Source: Denitrovibrio sp.
Lineage (GTDB): Bacteria; Chrysiogenota; Deferribacteres; Deferribacterales; Geovibrionaceae
Assembly (NCBI GenBank): GCA_002869185.1
Contig: PKTN01000013.1
Span: 58,972-122,971, forward strand
Length of the DNA stretch: 64,000 nt
Reading direction: 5' to 3'
Both the position numbers and the translations under genes were made by a program. Below, one piece after another: positions 11,628 through 21,686 of the stretch. The notes below the pieces were generated by a model that worked only from the letters and a program-made list of their open reading frames with translations, searched no databases and was not told where the DNA came from. Numbering within the stretch: position 1 is the first letter of the stretch; every line of letters begins with the position of its first letter.

Positions 11628-12836
11628 ATGCAGCTATACTCCATAACCTCTATAGACGAGGATGGAAAGAAAGTTAAAAAGATTATCGAGATGGACGACA
11701 ATGAAGATGTAACGTCCTATCTTGATTCTTTCGGTTCAAATATTATAGCTGTCAAAAAGATACCTTCGTATTATAGACACTTAAAACCGTCCAAGAAGAT
11801 AAAGGCTCAAGAGGTCATCGAGATACTTGATAACCTTCACCTTATAGTTAAGGCTGGTCTACCTATCAATACAGCCCTCAGCGAACTGGCTAAAGACGCT
11901 GACAACCCACAGCTCAGAGACATGTTAGATGATGTCGCGCACAGAGTGCAGACGGGTATGTCATTCTCCAAGGCACTGTCTAAATATTCAAAATATTTCT
12001 CTGACATTACAGTTAGTTTGGTTAGAATAGGTGAAGAGACAGGTCAACTAGACAACACTCTGAAAGATGCGGCAGCTCACATGAAACGTATCACTGACCT
12101 TGTCTCTAAAACTAAATCAGCGATGATTTACCCATCATTCGCTTTTGTCGCTATGCTTGCGACAATGATCTTCTGGCTAGTTGTTGTTATGCCTAAGATG
12201 ATTAAGGCATTTGAATCATTCCAGATAGAACTTCCACCGACAACTCGGTTCATAATGTGGATGTCAAACTTCCTGCAAGAGTATTTACTCGTAATAGTTA
12301 TTGCAACTGTCATTAGTTTCGCCGCTCACGGCTTTTTCATACGAACTAACGACACATACAGATATATAACTGACAAAGTACTGACTAAAATGCCTATCTT
12401 TGGTCAGATAGTTAGGAACTTCAACTTCGCTTTCATAGCTGAATATATTCGACTCATGATATCCGCAGGTCTGACACTTTATATGGCTCTCTACATCATG
12501 GAAGAAAGTCTTGGCAATATGGTCTATAAACGTTCGATAGAAAATTCTAGAGAGTTGATTTCCACTGGTAAATCCTTCTCGGCGGCACTCGGAGAGCAAA
12601 AGATGTATCCGAATATTATCCTAAGAATGATAAGTATTGGTGAACAAACAGGTAACCTCGACTCTCAGCTTGATAACGTAGCTCAGTACTACTATTACAA
12701 GGTAGATTATATCGCTACTAACATCTCAAAAATGATAGAGCCACTCATCATAGGCTTTATTGGTATTTTTATGCTCATCATCATGCTCGGACTTATGGGA
12801 CCTATCTTCTCGCTCATCTCCAACATGCCAACCTGA
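11628..12836 (+). CDS. GspF/PilC-family inner membrane platform protein
   Basis: Two T2SSF-like repeats, TM segments, immediately downstream of the PilB-like ATPase. Confidence 0.92.
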   Translation: MQLYSITSIDEDGKKVKKIIEMDDNEDVTSYLDSFGSNIIAVKKIPSYYRHLKPSKKIKAQEVIEILDNLHLIVKAGLPINTALSELAKDADNPQLRDMLDDVAHRVQTGMSFSKALSKYSKYFSDITVSLVRIGEETGQLDNTLKDAAAHMKRITDLVSKTKSAMIYPSFAFVAMLATMIFWLVVVMPKMIKAFESFQIELPPTTRFIMWMSNFLQEYLLVIVIATVISFAAHGFFIRTNDTYRYITDKVLTKMPIFGQIVRNFNFAFIAEYIRLMISAGLTLYMALYIMEESLGNMVYKRSIENSRELISTGKSFSAALGEQKMYPNIILRMISIGEQTGNLDSQLDNVAQYYYYKVDYIATNISKMIEPLIIGFIGIFMLIIMLGLMGPIFSLISNMPT

Positions 12837-13021
12837 TCGCCAGCGGCGATGGGCATATCACAATACTTATTTAATCATTTACACTCAATAATTTTGCCGT
12901 TCCCGTTGGTCACTCAATGCCGTTTATGTCATTCTGAATTAACAGTGCGAACAAAAAATTTCAAACAATTAAGAAGGATATTACTCGCGGAGTGAACAGT
13001 AAAGGTTTAAGTGGAACGAAA

Positions 13022-13050
13022 AGTTTGGTTGCCAGGATAGCAACCAAACT
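13022..13050. terminator. Perfect 11-bp stem hairpin, probable (bidirectional) terminator
   Basis: AGTTTGGTTGC-caggata-GCAACCAAACT flanked by short A/T runs. Confidence 0.6.
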
Positions 13051-13060
13051 AAAAGTTATA

Positions 13061-13801
13061 TCAAAAATTAATTTCGCCAAGTATAGGGAACCACATTACA
13101 AGGTACCCACTAAGCATCTGCATACTATTAGTAGCCATTAAAAGCCCTATTATAATAAGCAGTATCCCAGATGTCTTCTCTACTACCATCACTATCTTGC
13201 CAACTTTTTTCATACTTCCAAGCACAAAAGTTACAGCAAAAGCTGAAAGCAAGAACGGTATCCAAAGACCAAAGCCAAAAGCGGCGAGTAGCCATATACC
13301 TTCCCATACAGTCTCTTTAGAGGCTGCGATGGCGAATATACCAGCAAGTACTGGTCCGAGGCATGGTGTCCAGCCAAATACAAATGCGATACCGAGTAGG
13401 AATGCATTTATATAAAATGGTTTACCTGATTTGTTAGAGTAATTCCATTTTTTCTGCACAAGGAGCTTGTTGATACGAAAGACTCCCATCATGTGCAGAC
13501 CAAGAACGATTATTACTACACCAGCTATTTTACCAATTATTAGTTTATAGCTTTTGAGTAGTATTCCGATTTTTGTTGCTGAGGCTCCAAGGAGCACAAA
13601 CACCAACATGAATCCCAGTCCAAAACAGACTGCGCCGAGGAATAACTTGAGTCTGGCAGCCTTCCTATCCCCTTTCGCTAGCGTGTCTATGGACTCTCCG
13701 GACATAAAAGAAAGATATCCAGGCAGGAGTGGCAAAACACATGGCGAAAGAAACGAGAGGACACCAGCAAGTATTGCGGTTGCTATTGAAATATTATCCA
13801 T
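13061..13801 (-). CDS. ccdA: Cytochrome c biogenesis transmembrane protein, CcdA/DsbD-TM family
   Basis: AGVLSFLSPCVLPLLPGYLSFMSG and FGWTPCLGPVLAGI motifs. Confidence 0.92.
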   Translation of the reverse strand: MDNISIATAILAGVLSFLSPCVLPLLPGYLSFMSGESIDTLAKGDRKAARLKLFLGAVCFGLGFMLVFVLLGASATKIGILLKSYKLIIGKIAGVVIIVLGLHMMGVFRINKLLVQKKWNYSNKSGKPFYINAFLLGIAFVFGWTPCLGPVLAGIFAIAASKETVWEGIWLLAAFGFGLWIPFLLSAFAVTFVLGSMKKVGKIVMVVEKTSGILLIIIGLLMATNSMQMLSGYLVMWFPILGEINF

Positions 13802-14014
13802 TTACATTCTTTATAAATTTTTTCTTGATAAAGCAATCATTTTTTCACATCATAAGTTTAAGAACTAATAAATAGTGTTGTATTACTACCTTTTAGAGAA
13901 TATTTATCCTTTAATACTTTTTTAAGTTGATGTGATAATAATACTGTAATATTATATCCAAATTAGTAAACTTTTGTTACAGTTACAGGTCGTTGTTTAT
14001 ACATGGAGTAGTAA

Positions 14015-14413
14015 ATGAAAAAATCTTGGAAATTGTTATTGGCTGGTTTGGTTTTTATTGGAGCGATTGGCTATCTTATGAACTCTGGTTTCAGCGAAGA
14101 GAGCGTCTACTATTTGGAAGTCTCTGAAGTGCTTGAAAACCCTGCGAAGTTCAACGAAAAAGGTATGAGAGTTAGCGGCGATGTTGTTACTGGCACTATC
14201 ACCAAAGACTTCAAAAAACAATATCTTGAGTTTGATATTGCTGACGCAGACGGTAAAGCTATGAAGGTCATTTACAATGGAATTATTCCTGATACTTTTA
14301 AAGAAGATATTCAGGTTATCGTAGAAGGTAGGTATGATCAGGAAGCTAAATACTTCAAAGCTGCATCTGTACTTACAAAATGTCCGTCAAAGTACGAGAC
14401 AGAAGTCGAATAA
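14015..14413 (+). CDS. ccmE: Cytochrome c maturation heme chaperone CcmE
   Basis: CcmE fold and position before ccmF; C-terminal 'AASVLTKCPSKYE' matches the A-K-CPSKY signature. Confidence 0.88.
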   Translation: MKKSWKLLLAGLVFIGAIGYLMNSGFSEESVYYLEVSEVLENPAKFNEKGMRVSGDVVTGTITKDFKKQYLEFDIADADGKAMKVIYNGIIPDTFKEDIQVIVEGRYDQEAKYFKAASVLTKCPSKYETEVE

Positions 14414-14468
14414 GACTGATATAATACCTAACATATTAGTTTGTATTTTATTTATATAGGGAGAAACA

Positions 14469-16385
14469 ATGGGACAAGTCGGTAATTTATTTCAACTGCT
14501 GGGGCTTTTTACAGGTCTGGTTGCATTCGGATTATACATCTACACTATGCAGTCTAAAGACAAATCATACTCAAAAATGGCAGATTGGTTTCTGATCGGT
14601 CAGGCTATATGCGCTAGTTTAGCATCTGTTGTGCTTATTTATGCACTTGCTACTGGCTACTATAAAATGGAATACGTAGCTCAATACACTGACAGAGCTC
14701 TACCTTTTATCTATAAGATAAGTGGCTGGTGGGCTGGTCAGGCTGGCTCACTCCTCTTCTGGGGATGGCTAGTTACTATGTGTGGCATAATAGAAATGAA
14801 AAGGATCAAAGACTATGACATTAAGCAAAAATCTGCTGTACTAGCCGTTTTGGCACTCACAGCAACATTCTTCCTTGTGTTAACAGTTTTTGTTACTAGC
14901 CCATTTAAAGAGCTAGATTTCTTTCCTGCGGACGGAATGGGGATGAACCCACTCCTCCAAAACCCAGGTATGCTTTATCACCCACCTACCCTTTTCCTTG
15001 GGTATGTTGGTTTCACAGTCGTTCTTGGTCACGCATTTGGTGCACTCGTCAGCAAGGAGATTTCATCCTTTTGGGCGATGGACACTAGACGCTGGACAAT
15101 GATCACATGGATATTCCTTACCATAGGTATTATCCTAGGTGGAGAGTGGGCTTATGTAGAGCTTGGCTGGGGCGGTTATTGGGCTTGGGACCCTGTAGAG
15201 AATGCTTCTCTTCTCCCTTGGCTCACTTCAACAGCATTCCTCCACTCAATAGTTGTCTATGAGCGTAAAGGGAAGCTCAAAATCTGGTCGCACCTTTTAA
15301 TACTTCTTTCGTTTCAGATGTGCCTATTTGGTACATTTATTACAAGAAGTGGTGTACTAGACTCAGTTCATACATTTGCAAAATCATCACTAGTATATTT
15401 CTTCCTTGTGTTTATGATAGTTACATCAGGAATATTCATCGGTTACTTAATCCCAATGATTAAGAAGCTCTCAGAGCACGAAGATGCAGAGTTTAACTTC
15501 TCATCAAGAGAAGGGATGCTCTTCCTCGGTAACTGGATTTTTGTTGGGCTAACACTCGTTATCATAGTCGGGACAATGATGCCTATTATCTCTGGTATAA
15601 TAATGCCAGACAAGATAACAGTGGGTATCCCTTACTACAATAAAGTTTCTGCACCATTCTTCACTCTTGTCCTTTTGGCTAGTGGTATAGCACCTCTACT
15701 CTCATATGGCAGGACTAGCAACGATGTTATAATGAAGAAGCTTTTACCATCGCTCGCATGTGGTGTAGCGGTTATGGTTGCAATGTTTGTATTTGGTTAC
15801 AAACAACCACTATCTCTCATTTTAGCTGGTGTTACAACTCTCTCACTTGTGACTATATTCATACAGATCGGCTCTGGTATCAAAAGGGGTGGGGTTAAAG
15901 TTCTCACCAAAAACAAAAGATACTATGGCGGACTTATCGTACACCTTGGAGTTGTTATGGTTGCATACGGAATCATAGCTTCATCATTTTACAACGCACA
16001 AACAGATAAGGTTCTTGCCCCTGGAGAGCAGTTCAGTTTCCACGGCTACACATTACAAGTAGCGGATGTTAAATTCACTGAGAGAGAGAACTATGTGTCA
16101 GCATACGCCCCTGTAAGAGTATTTAAAGATGGCAAGAAACTCTTTACTCTTGCTCCTGAGCGTAGATTCTATGCTAAGAATAAAGAGGCTTTTGCAGAAG
16201 TCGCTATCAGCTCTTCTTTAAAAGGTGACCTATACCTTATACTTTCATCTTACTCTAAGGATGAGAACTATGTAGGGATACAGGCAGTCTATCAACCACT
16301 CATTGCATGGATATGGTTAGGTTGTGTAGTGATGGTATTAGGCGGACTATTCGGACTTGGCGGACGGAAGAAGGCGAATGTCTGA
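14469..16385 (+). CDS. ccmF: Heme lyase CcmF
   Basis: WWAGQAGSLLFWGW and WGGYWAWDPVENASLLPWL (WWD domain). Confidence 0.95.
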   Translation: MGQVGNLFQLLGLFTGLVAFGLYIYTMQSKDKSYSKMADWFLIGQAICASLASVVLIYALATGYYKMEYVAQYTDRALPFIYKISGWWAGQAGSLLFWGWLVTMCGIIEMKRIKDYDIKQKSAVLAVLALTATFFLVLTVFVTSPFKELDFFPADGMGMNPLLQNPGMLYHPPTLFLGYVGFTVVLGHAFGALVSKEISSFWAMDTRRWTMITWIFLTIGIILGGEWAYVELGWGGYWAWDPVENASLLPWLTSTAFLHSIVVYERKGKLKIWSHLLILLSFQMCLFGTFITRSGVLDSVHTFAKSSLVYFFLVFMIVTSGIFIGYLIPMIKKLSEHEDAEFNFSSREGMLFLGNWIFVGLTLVIIVGTMMPIISGIIMPDKITVGIPYYNKVSAPFFTLVLLASGIAPLLSYGRTSNDVIMKKLLPSLACGVAVMVAMFVFGYKQPLSLILAGVTTLSLVTIFIQIGSGIKRGGVKVLTKNKRYYGGLIVHLGVVMVAYGIIASSFYNAQTDKVLAPGEQFSFHGYTLQVADVKFTERENYVSAYAPVRVFKDGKKLFTLAPERRFYAKNKEAFAEVAISSSLKGDLYLILSSYSKDENYVGIQAVYQPLIAWIWLGCVVMVLGGLFGLGGRKKANV

Positions 16386-17088
16386 ACCACTTATTCAGTT
16401 CAGTAAAGTTAATAAAAAATATGGGCACATCCAAGCACTAAAGGATGTGTCCGTCTCTTTTAATAAAGGCGAGTTTATCAGCATATTCGGACCTAACGGT
16501 GCTGGTAAATCCACCTTCCTAAAACTCTTGTGCACTATGACAGGTCCCTCATCTGGTGACATTCTTTTCGAAGGTACGCCACTCAAAAAACTTAAAGACG
16601 ACTACAGAAGCAAATTTGGTGTGATTTCGCATCAGCCTTTTCTCTATTCAGAGCTTACAGCTCTTGAAAACTTGCGTTTCTACGGTGGACTTTATGGTGT
16701 TGAAAAGATTGATGAGCGTATCAAAGAGATACTAACAAAAGTTGAGCTATACAAAAGGCGTAATGATAAAGTCAGAGGTTACTCCAGAGGGATGCTACAA
16801 AGGCTTTCTATCGCTAGGGCACTCATACATGACCCAGAGATTGTTGTTTTAGACGAGCCATACACAGGGCTTGACACACATGCATCAGGGATTCTTACAA
16901 ACATCCTACTAGAGCTATTCGATGACAAAAAAACTATCATAATGGTTACACACAACATCAAACAAGGGTATGACGCATCATCCAGACTAGCTATCATTAA
17001 AGGTGGAAAGTTCGTATTTAATGATGAAAAATCAAACATCTCTTTGGATGATTTTGAAAAAATATACACAGAGGCGGTGAGTAAATGA
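16378..17088 (+). CDS. ccmA: Heme exporter ATP-binding protein CcmA (start moved to ATG at 16378)
   Basis: ABC ATPase GPNGAGKSTFLKLL, SRGMLQRLSIARAL; overlaps ccmF stop. Confidence 0.9.
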   Translation: MSEPLIQFSKVNKKYGHIQALKDVSVSFNKGEFISIFGPNGAGKSTFLKLLCTMTGPSSGDILFEGTPLKKLKDDYRSKFGVISHQPFLYSELTALENLRFYGGLYGVEKIDERIKEILTKVELYKRRNDKVRGYSRGMLQRLSIARALIHDPEIVVLDEPYTGLDTHASGILTNILLELFDDKKTIIMVTHNIKQGYDASSRLAIIKGGKFVFNDEKSNISLDDFEKIYTEAVSK

Positions 17089-17762
17089 ATTACCTCAGAA
17101 CCATCTCCGCTGTTGTAAAAAAAGACCTCCTCCACGAGCTAAAGTCACGTGAGATTGTCGTATCTATGCTCCTATTCTCTGTTCTTACAGTTGTTGTTTT
17201 TAGCTTCATATTTGAACCAGGCTCAGAGTTTAAGAATAGAGTTGTTGGCGGAATCTTGTGGATGTCAGTAATATTTGCAGGACTTCTTGGTCTTAACAAA
17301 TCTATGATGAGCGAAGTAGATGGTGGAAATTTTTCCGCTCTCATGCTAGCTCCTGTCGACAGATCTGCCATCTTTTTTGGTAAAGCTATCAGTAACTTTC
17401 TATTCATGACGATAGTCGAAGCCATTACCATTCCACTATTCATGGTATTGTATAATGTCAATATCTTCAATACAGGATTTTTGCCATTAGTTGTATTCTT
17501 CTTGGGAACATACGGTTTTGCGATACTCGGAACACTCTTCTCTATCATCTCAGTAAACACTAGAACAAGAGAGGTTATGCTTCCACTACTGCTGCTCCCT
17601 GTTATGGTTCCTGTTATATTGGCGTCTGTACAAGCTCTAAACATATATGTTCTAGGCAATGACGTTGTCGAGTCTTATAAATGGTTGAAGCTTCTTGCTG
17701 TATTCGATATTATATTTACAGTGGTTGTTTTTGCAGTATTTGATTTTATAGTTGAGGATTGA
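17085..17762 (+). CDS. ccmB: Heme exporter permease CcmB
   Basis: Six-TM protein in ccm order; 'KKDLLHELKSREIVVSMLLFSVLTVVVFSF' typical CcmB N-terminus. Confidence 0.92.
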   Translation: MNYLRTISAVVKKDLLHELKSREIVVSMLLFSVLTVVVFSFIFEPGSEFKNRVVGGILWMSVIFAGLLGLNKSMMSEVDGGNFSALMLAPVDRSAIFFGKAISNFLFMTIVEAITIPLFMVLYNVNIFNTGFLPLVVFFLGTYGFAILGTLFSIISVNTRTREVMLPLLLLPVMVPVILASVQALNIYVLGNDVVESYKWLKLLAVFDIIFTVVVFAVFDFIVED

Positions 17763-17763
17763 T

Positions 17764-18420
17764 ATGAAAATTCAAAAAATTCTAGATATCTTTGCAGTCT
17801 TAATGGTCTGCGTCGCATTATATTTTGCTTTTATTTTCGCACCATCAGAAAAGGTTATGGGTGCAATCCAACGTATATTCTACTTTCACGTTTCATCTGC
17901 TTGGATAGCATTTTTTGCATTCTTCGTAACGTTTGTATTCAGCATACTTTTCCTCATTAAGCAGAACTATCTCTTTGATGACATTGCAGAAAGCAGTGCA
18001 GAAATTGGTATTCTGTTTTGTACAATAGTATTAATAACAGGTCCTATATGGGCAAAACCAGCTTGGGGTGTTTGGTGGACATGGGATCCTAGGTTGACTA
18101 CCACAACTATCCTTTGGTTTATATATGCTGGTTACCTAATGCTCAGAAAATTTATCGATGAGCCTGACAAGCGTGCTAGGTTTGCATCAGCTGTTGGTAT
18201 CATCGGTTTCATAGATGTACCTATCGTCTTCTTTTCAATCCGTTGGTGGAGAACTATACATCCAAACGTGGTTCAAGAGGGTGGTGGCGGACTTCACCCT
18301 GACATGACTAAGGCACTTCTCATAAGTGTTTTTGCATTTACAGTCCTATATGCAGCTTTGCTTTTAAAGCGTACTCACATAGCATCACTTACTAGAAAGA
18401 TCGATTCACTGGAGGGATAA
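17764..18420 (+). CDS. ccmC: Heme exporter protein CcmC
   Basis: WGVWWTWDPRLTTTTILWFIYAGYL WWD-like motif. Confidence 0.94.
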   Translation: MKIQKILDIFAVLMVCVALYFAFIFAPSEKVMGAIQRIFYFHVSSAWIAFFAFFVTFVFSILFLIKQNYLFDDIAESSAEIGILFCTIVLITGPIWAKPAWGVWWTWDPRLTTTTILWFIYAGYLMLRKFIDEPDKRARFASAVGIIGFIDVPIVFFSIRWWRTIHPNVVQEGGGGLHPDMTKALLISVFAFTVLYAALLLKRTHIASLTRKIDSLEG

Positions 18421-18422
18421 CC

Positions 18423-18554
18423 ATGCAATCATTCAATTACCTATTCGCTGGCTATACAGTCATATTTGTGCTCTTAGGATTTTACTTTGTATCTATAGGT
18501 AGTAAAGTTTCTGACCTTGAAAAGAGAGTTGATGCACTAACTGAAGAAGACTAG
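18423..18554 (+). CDS. ccmD: Small CcmD-like membrane protein (43 aa, absent from ORF track)
   Basis: MQSFNYLFAGYTVIFVLLGFYFVSIGSKVSDLEKRVDALTEED directly after ccmC. Confidence 0.75.
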   Translation: MQSFNYLFAGYTVIFVLLGFYFVSIGSKVSDLEKRVDALTEED

Positions 18555-18635
18555 CTAGCTCAGCGACCTAAGGCTCAAATAATGGTTGATTATTGTGTTG
18601 CATAGATATAACACCTACCGCTCTGGTCGGCTAGC

Positions 18636-19796
18636 TTATTGACGTTCTGAGCAAAGTTTAGTATCTAGCCTTAGGGTTAATCTACCGAATATTATTGTAC
18701 ACAGCATAATAATGCCTAGCACCAATAAGAAAATATTCCATCCATACTTCTCATATATGATACCTGGGGCTATAGAGCCTACTGTCCCACCAGAATAGTA
18801 AAAAGCAACATACAAACCATTAGTAACACCTTTATTGCTCTCAGCTAACCTATTAAGGTAACCAGATGCGACTGTATGTGTCATAAACATGCCCGCGCAA
18901 AATATAAACATACCTAAAAACATAACATATATATTGTGCTGAACAAAAAACACTAACGATATAACAAAGATAACTAGACCTGTCAGTATTGTGTTGACCT
19001 CATTCCTAAAAAGCTTAATCAATTTAAGCGAGTTTAATGATGTTACGATCCCCATTATGTATCCAGTATACATCACACCAATTAACATAGAACTCGAAGC
19101 TGGGTTTATCTCACGCATTCTGTATGGAATAAAATTTAGTACTGCTTCAAACATAAAGAACATACTAAATATCATTATGTAGATCACAGTAAACTTCTTA
19201 ATAGAAAGCACTTCGAAAATTGCACGTGCATTTAATTTAGTAATGCTAGCCTTATTATCTGATAACCTTCCAATAAGTAGAACAGAAACCATAAGACTTA
19301 TACCTAGAATAATAAACATCATTCTCCAATTAGTATAATAAGATATCAGCCCTGAAAAGAATCGACCAGAAAAGCCACCTATTATCGTAGAAGATATGTA
19401 TATCGCCATAATTTTCTGCACATTGCCCTTAGTAGTCATAGTAGAGATGTAAGTCATTATCCCTGTCAGAATTGCAGGTATAGCTAGGCCCTCTACTACC
19501 CTCAGCTCTATGAGTATATTAAACGATGTTGCTATGTAGAATAAAAACTGACAACTTGCTAATACAAATAGTGAGACTACCAGCATTCTTTTTGCAGACA
19601 CTGACTCAAGCATATATCCATAAAAAATCGGTGCGATACTAAGCGGAAACATAGTAACTGTAGTTAATAATGCTGAGCTGGATTGAGATACTCTAAAGTA
19701 TTCCATAATTATCGGTTGTATTGGCTGTGGAGCGTACAATGCAGAGAAGGTAAGTATTGAAGTGAATATAATAATTATTAGTTTTGCTCTGTCCAT
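18636..19796 (-). CDS. MFS transporter
   Basis: 12-TM pattern, conserved MFS repeats. Confidence 0.85.
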   Translation of the reverse strand: MDRAKLIIIIFTSILTFSALYAPQPIQPIIMEYFRVSQSSSALLTTVTMFPLSIAPIFYGYMLESVSAKRMLVVSLFVLASCQFLFYIATSFNILIELRVVEGLAIPAILTGIMTYISTMTTKGNVQKIMAIYISSTIIGGFSGRFFSGLISYYTNWRMMFIILGISLMVSVLLIGRLSDNKASITKLNARAIFEVLSIKKFTVIYIMIFSMFFMFEAVLNFIPYRMREINPASSSMLIGVMYTGYIMGIVTSLNSLKLIKLFRNEVNTILTGLVIFVISLVFFVQHNIYVMFLGMFIFCAGMFMTHTVASGYLNRLAESNKGVTNGLYVAFYYSGGTVGSIAPGIIYEKYGWNIFLLVLGIIMLCTIIFGRLTLRLDTKLCSERQ

Positions 19797-20012
19797 GGTT
19801 CCAATTCTAGCAGTCGGATTATGTAATTACTATAAGAAATTCTTCATTTGGTACAGAATGTTGTGATGCTTTTATTCTAAGAAAAAAAGTAGTGAATATA
19901 TCTTCCAGACGCCAACTATACAGAGCAAACTGAGTAAAGATGTGCTGTGTGTATTGTAAATACGTGATGCAAAATTTTATGAAGTTTAATGAAGTGTATA
20001 GAGGATATAGAT

Positions 20013-20048
20013 AAAAAAAGGGGTTAGTCGCATTGACTAACCCCTTTT
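20013..20048. terminator. Strong 14-bp stem terminator downstream of the porin
   Basis: AAAAGGGGTTAGTC-gcatt-GACTAACCCCTTTT. Confidence 0.85.
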
Positions 20049-20084
20049 GATTATTTACTAATTAAAATTAACTAACTAATTTGA

Positions 20085-21269
20085 TTAGAAGCTGATTTTA
20101 AGGTAGTGCTGAAGAAGGATAGCTGCATCAGGATCTGTACCTGTGTCAGCATCTATTTTAGCATAACCGAAGTCTACACCGTAGCTAAGAGCTGATGTGA
20201 TCTTGTATGTAGCGCCAAGGTCAAGTTCCATAGCTGATGTATCATCATTATCAAAGTTAGACTTAGCGTAAGCAAGTGAACCGTATACGTTTGCTTTAGC
20301 GTTTACAGCGAAATCAGCGTAAAGTGCGCTAGCCCATACACCTTTCAGACCACCACTGTAGTATTTAGCATCTACATTGCCCATTGCGTTGTAGTCACCA
20401 AGAACGAGGAAGTACATATCGTCGAAATCCTCACCCATTCCCATTGCTTTGTTACCGTTGTCTTTATCAACTGATGAATAAGCAGTAAGGAAACCAACTT
20501 TAGCACCAGCTACTTTTGTGAATACGTTAGCGTAGAGGTTCATGAAAGTAGGGTCGTCAGCTGTCTCTGTCTCTTTCTTAGCGTAGATGATTTCAGACTC
20601 GAAACCGATAGCTCCAAAGTTACCACCGATACCCATATCGAATTTAGTTGTTGTAGTATCTGCATCTTGGTCAGTAACATCTGTAGAACCATCTACTGTG
20701 TAAGCGATAGAAGGAGTGAACATAAGTCCAGCTACTTTCATTTTGTAACCTACGAAGTAAGTGTCACTATCATCTTTCTCTGCATCTTTAGTAGTTGAAC
20801 CAACGTTATTTTCGTAGTTTTTCTGTGTAAGAGCAACAAGTGTACCACCACCAACTTTAGCAGTAGCTTTAACTCTGTAGTAAGCGTCAACTGTGTTACC
20901 GAAAGCGTAAGACCAAGCAGCACCGTCCATCATACCAACATCGAGCGTAACAGCGCCGAAGTTGTGACCGAGCCAAGCTCTTTCAATTTGAATTTCTGCG
21001 CCAGTTTTTGTAGCTTGACCATCTTCCTTCCACTGACCATCGAGAAGCTCGATTTTAGATTTGAAGTAAGTGTCTTTATCTGTGCTTGCTTTAAGCCAGA
21101 TGTCAAGGTCGTGATCGTAGAACATGTTTTTGTCATCAGAATCAGAATCAACTGAAGCCATGTTAGCCATGTAGTTACCACGAGCCTTATAAGAACCGGA
21201 AAGTGTTACGTCAGCAAATGCAGTAGCAGCAAATGCAACGATCATGAGTGCAACAAGAATTTTTTTCAT
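20085..21269 (-). CDS. Outer-membrane porin-like beta-barrel
   Basis: Signal peptide MKKILVALMIVAFAATAFA, amphipathic beta strands, C-terminal Phe (HYLKISF); start placed at 21269. Confidence 0.85.
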   Translation of the reverse strand: MKKILVALMIVAFAATAFADVTLSGSYKARGNYMANMASVDSDSDDKNMFYDHDLDIWLKASTDKDTYFKSKIELLDGQWKEDGQATKTGAEIQIERAWLGHNFGAVTLDVGMMDGAAWSYAFGNTVDAYYRVKATAKVGGGTLVALTQKNYENNVGSTTKDAEKDDSDTYFVGYKMKVAGLMFTPSIAYTVDGSTDVTDQDADTTTTKFDMGIGGNFGAIGFESEIIYAKKETETADDPTFMNLYANVFTKVAGAKVGFLTAYSSVDKDNGNKAMGMGEDFDDMYFLVLGDYNAMGNVDAKYYSGGLKGVWASALYADFAVNAKANVYGSLAYAKSNFDNDDTSAMELDLGATYKITSALSYGVDFGYAKIDADTGTDPDAAILLQHYLKISF

Positions 21270-21686
21270 TTCTTTTTCTCCTGTAGGTTTTTTACATTTT
21301 AAAGGTTGTTTGACCTTTTTTTCTAATACTAAAGTGCTCAGCATAAACCAAGCGACTATATAATCGTCCTGATGCTATCATGGTAAAAATTACATGTCAA
21401 CATTAAAACGATTTTTTTTTTAGTAGCCTGACATACACTTACCTGATCAACAAATGATACAGTGTATACTTTTTTTAACACATTATTGCACTTTGTTGCT
21501 CTTATTATTGTGTACGTCATACTCTTAATTTAACTTTCTAACAACCAAGCATCTTTTAGACTATCGTCCTATGCTAGCAGTACTTTAGAAGCTTTTTGCT
21601 AGCCAGTGCTTTTTATTAGCTATCTTTGAAATATAGATTTCAATAACAACTTGTAGATAGTATAAGCATTAATCGTGCCAATTTTA

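Noticed and set aside
17090-17659. 189-aa minus-strand ORF
   Set aside because: Antisense to ccmB; codon mirror artefact.
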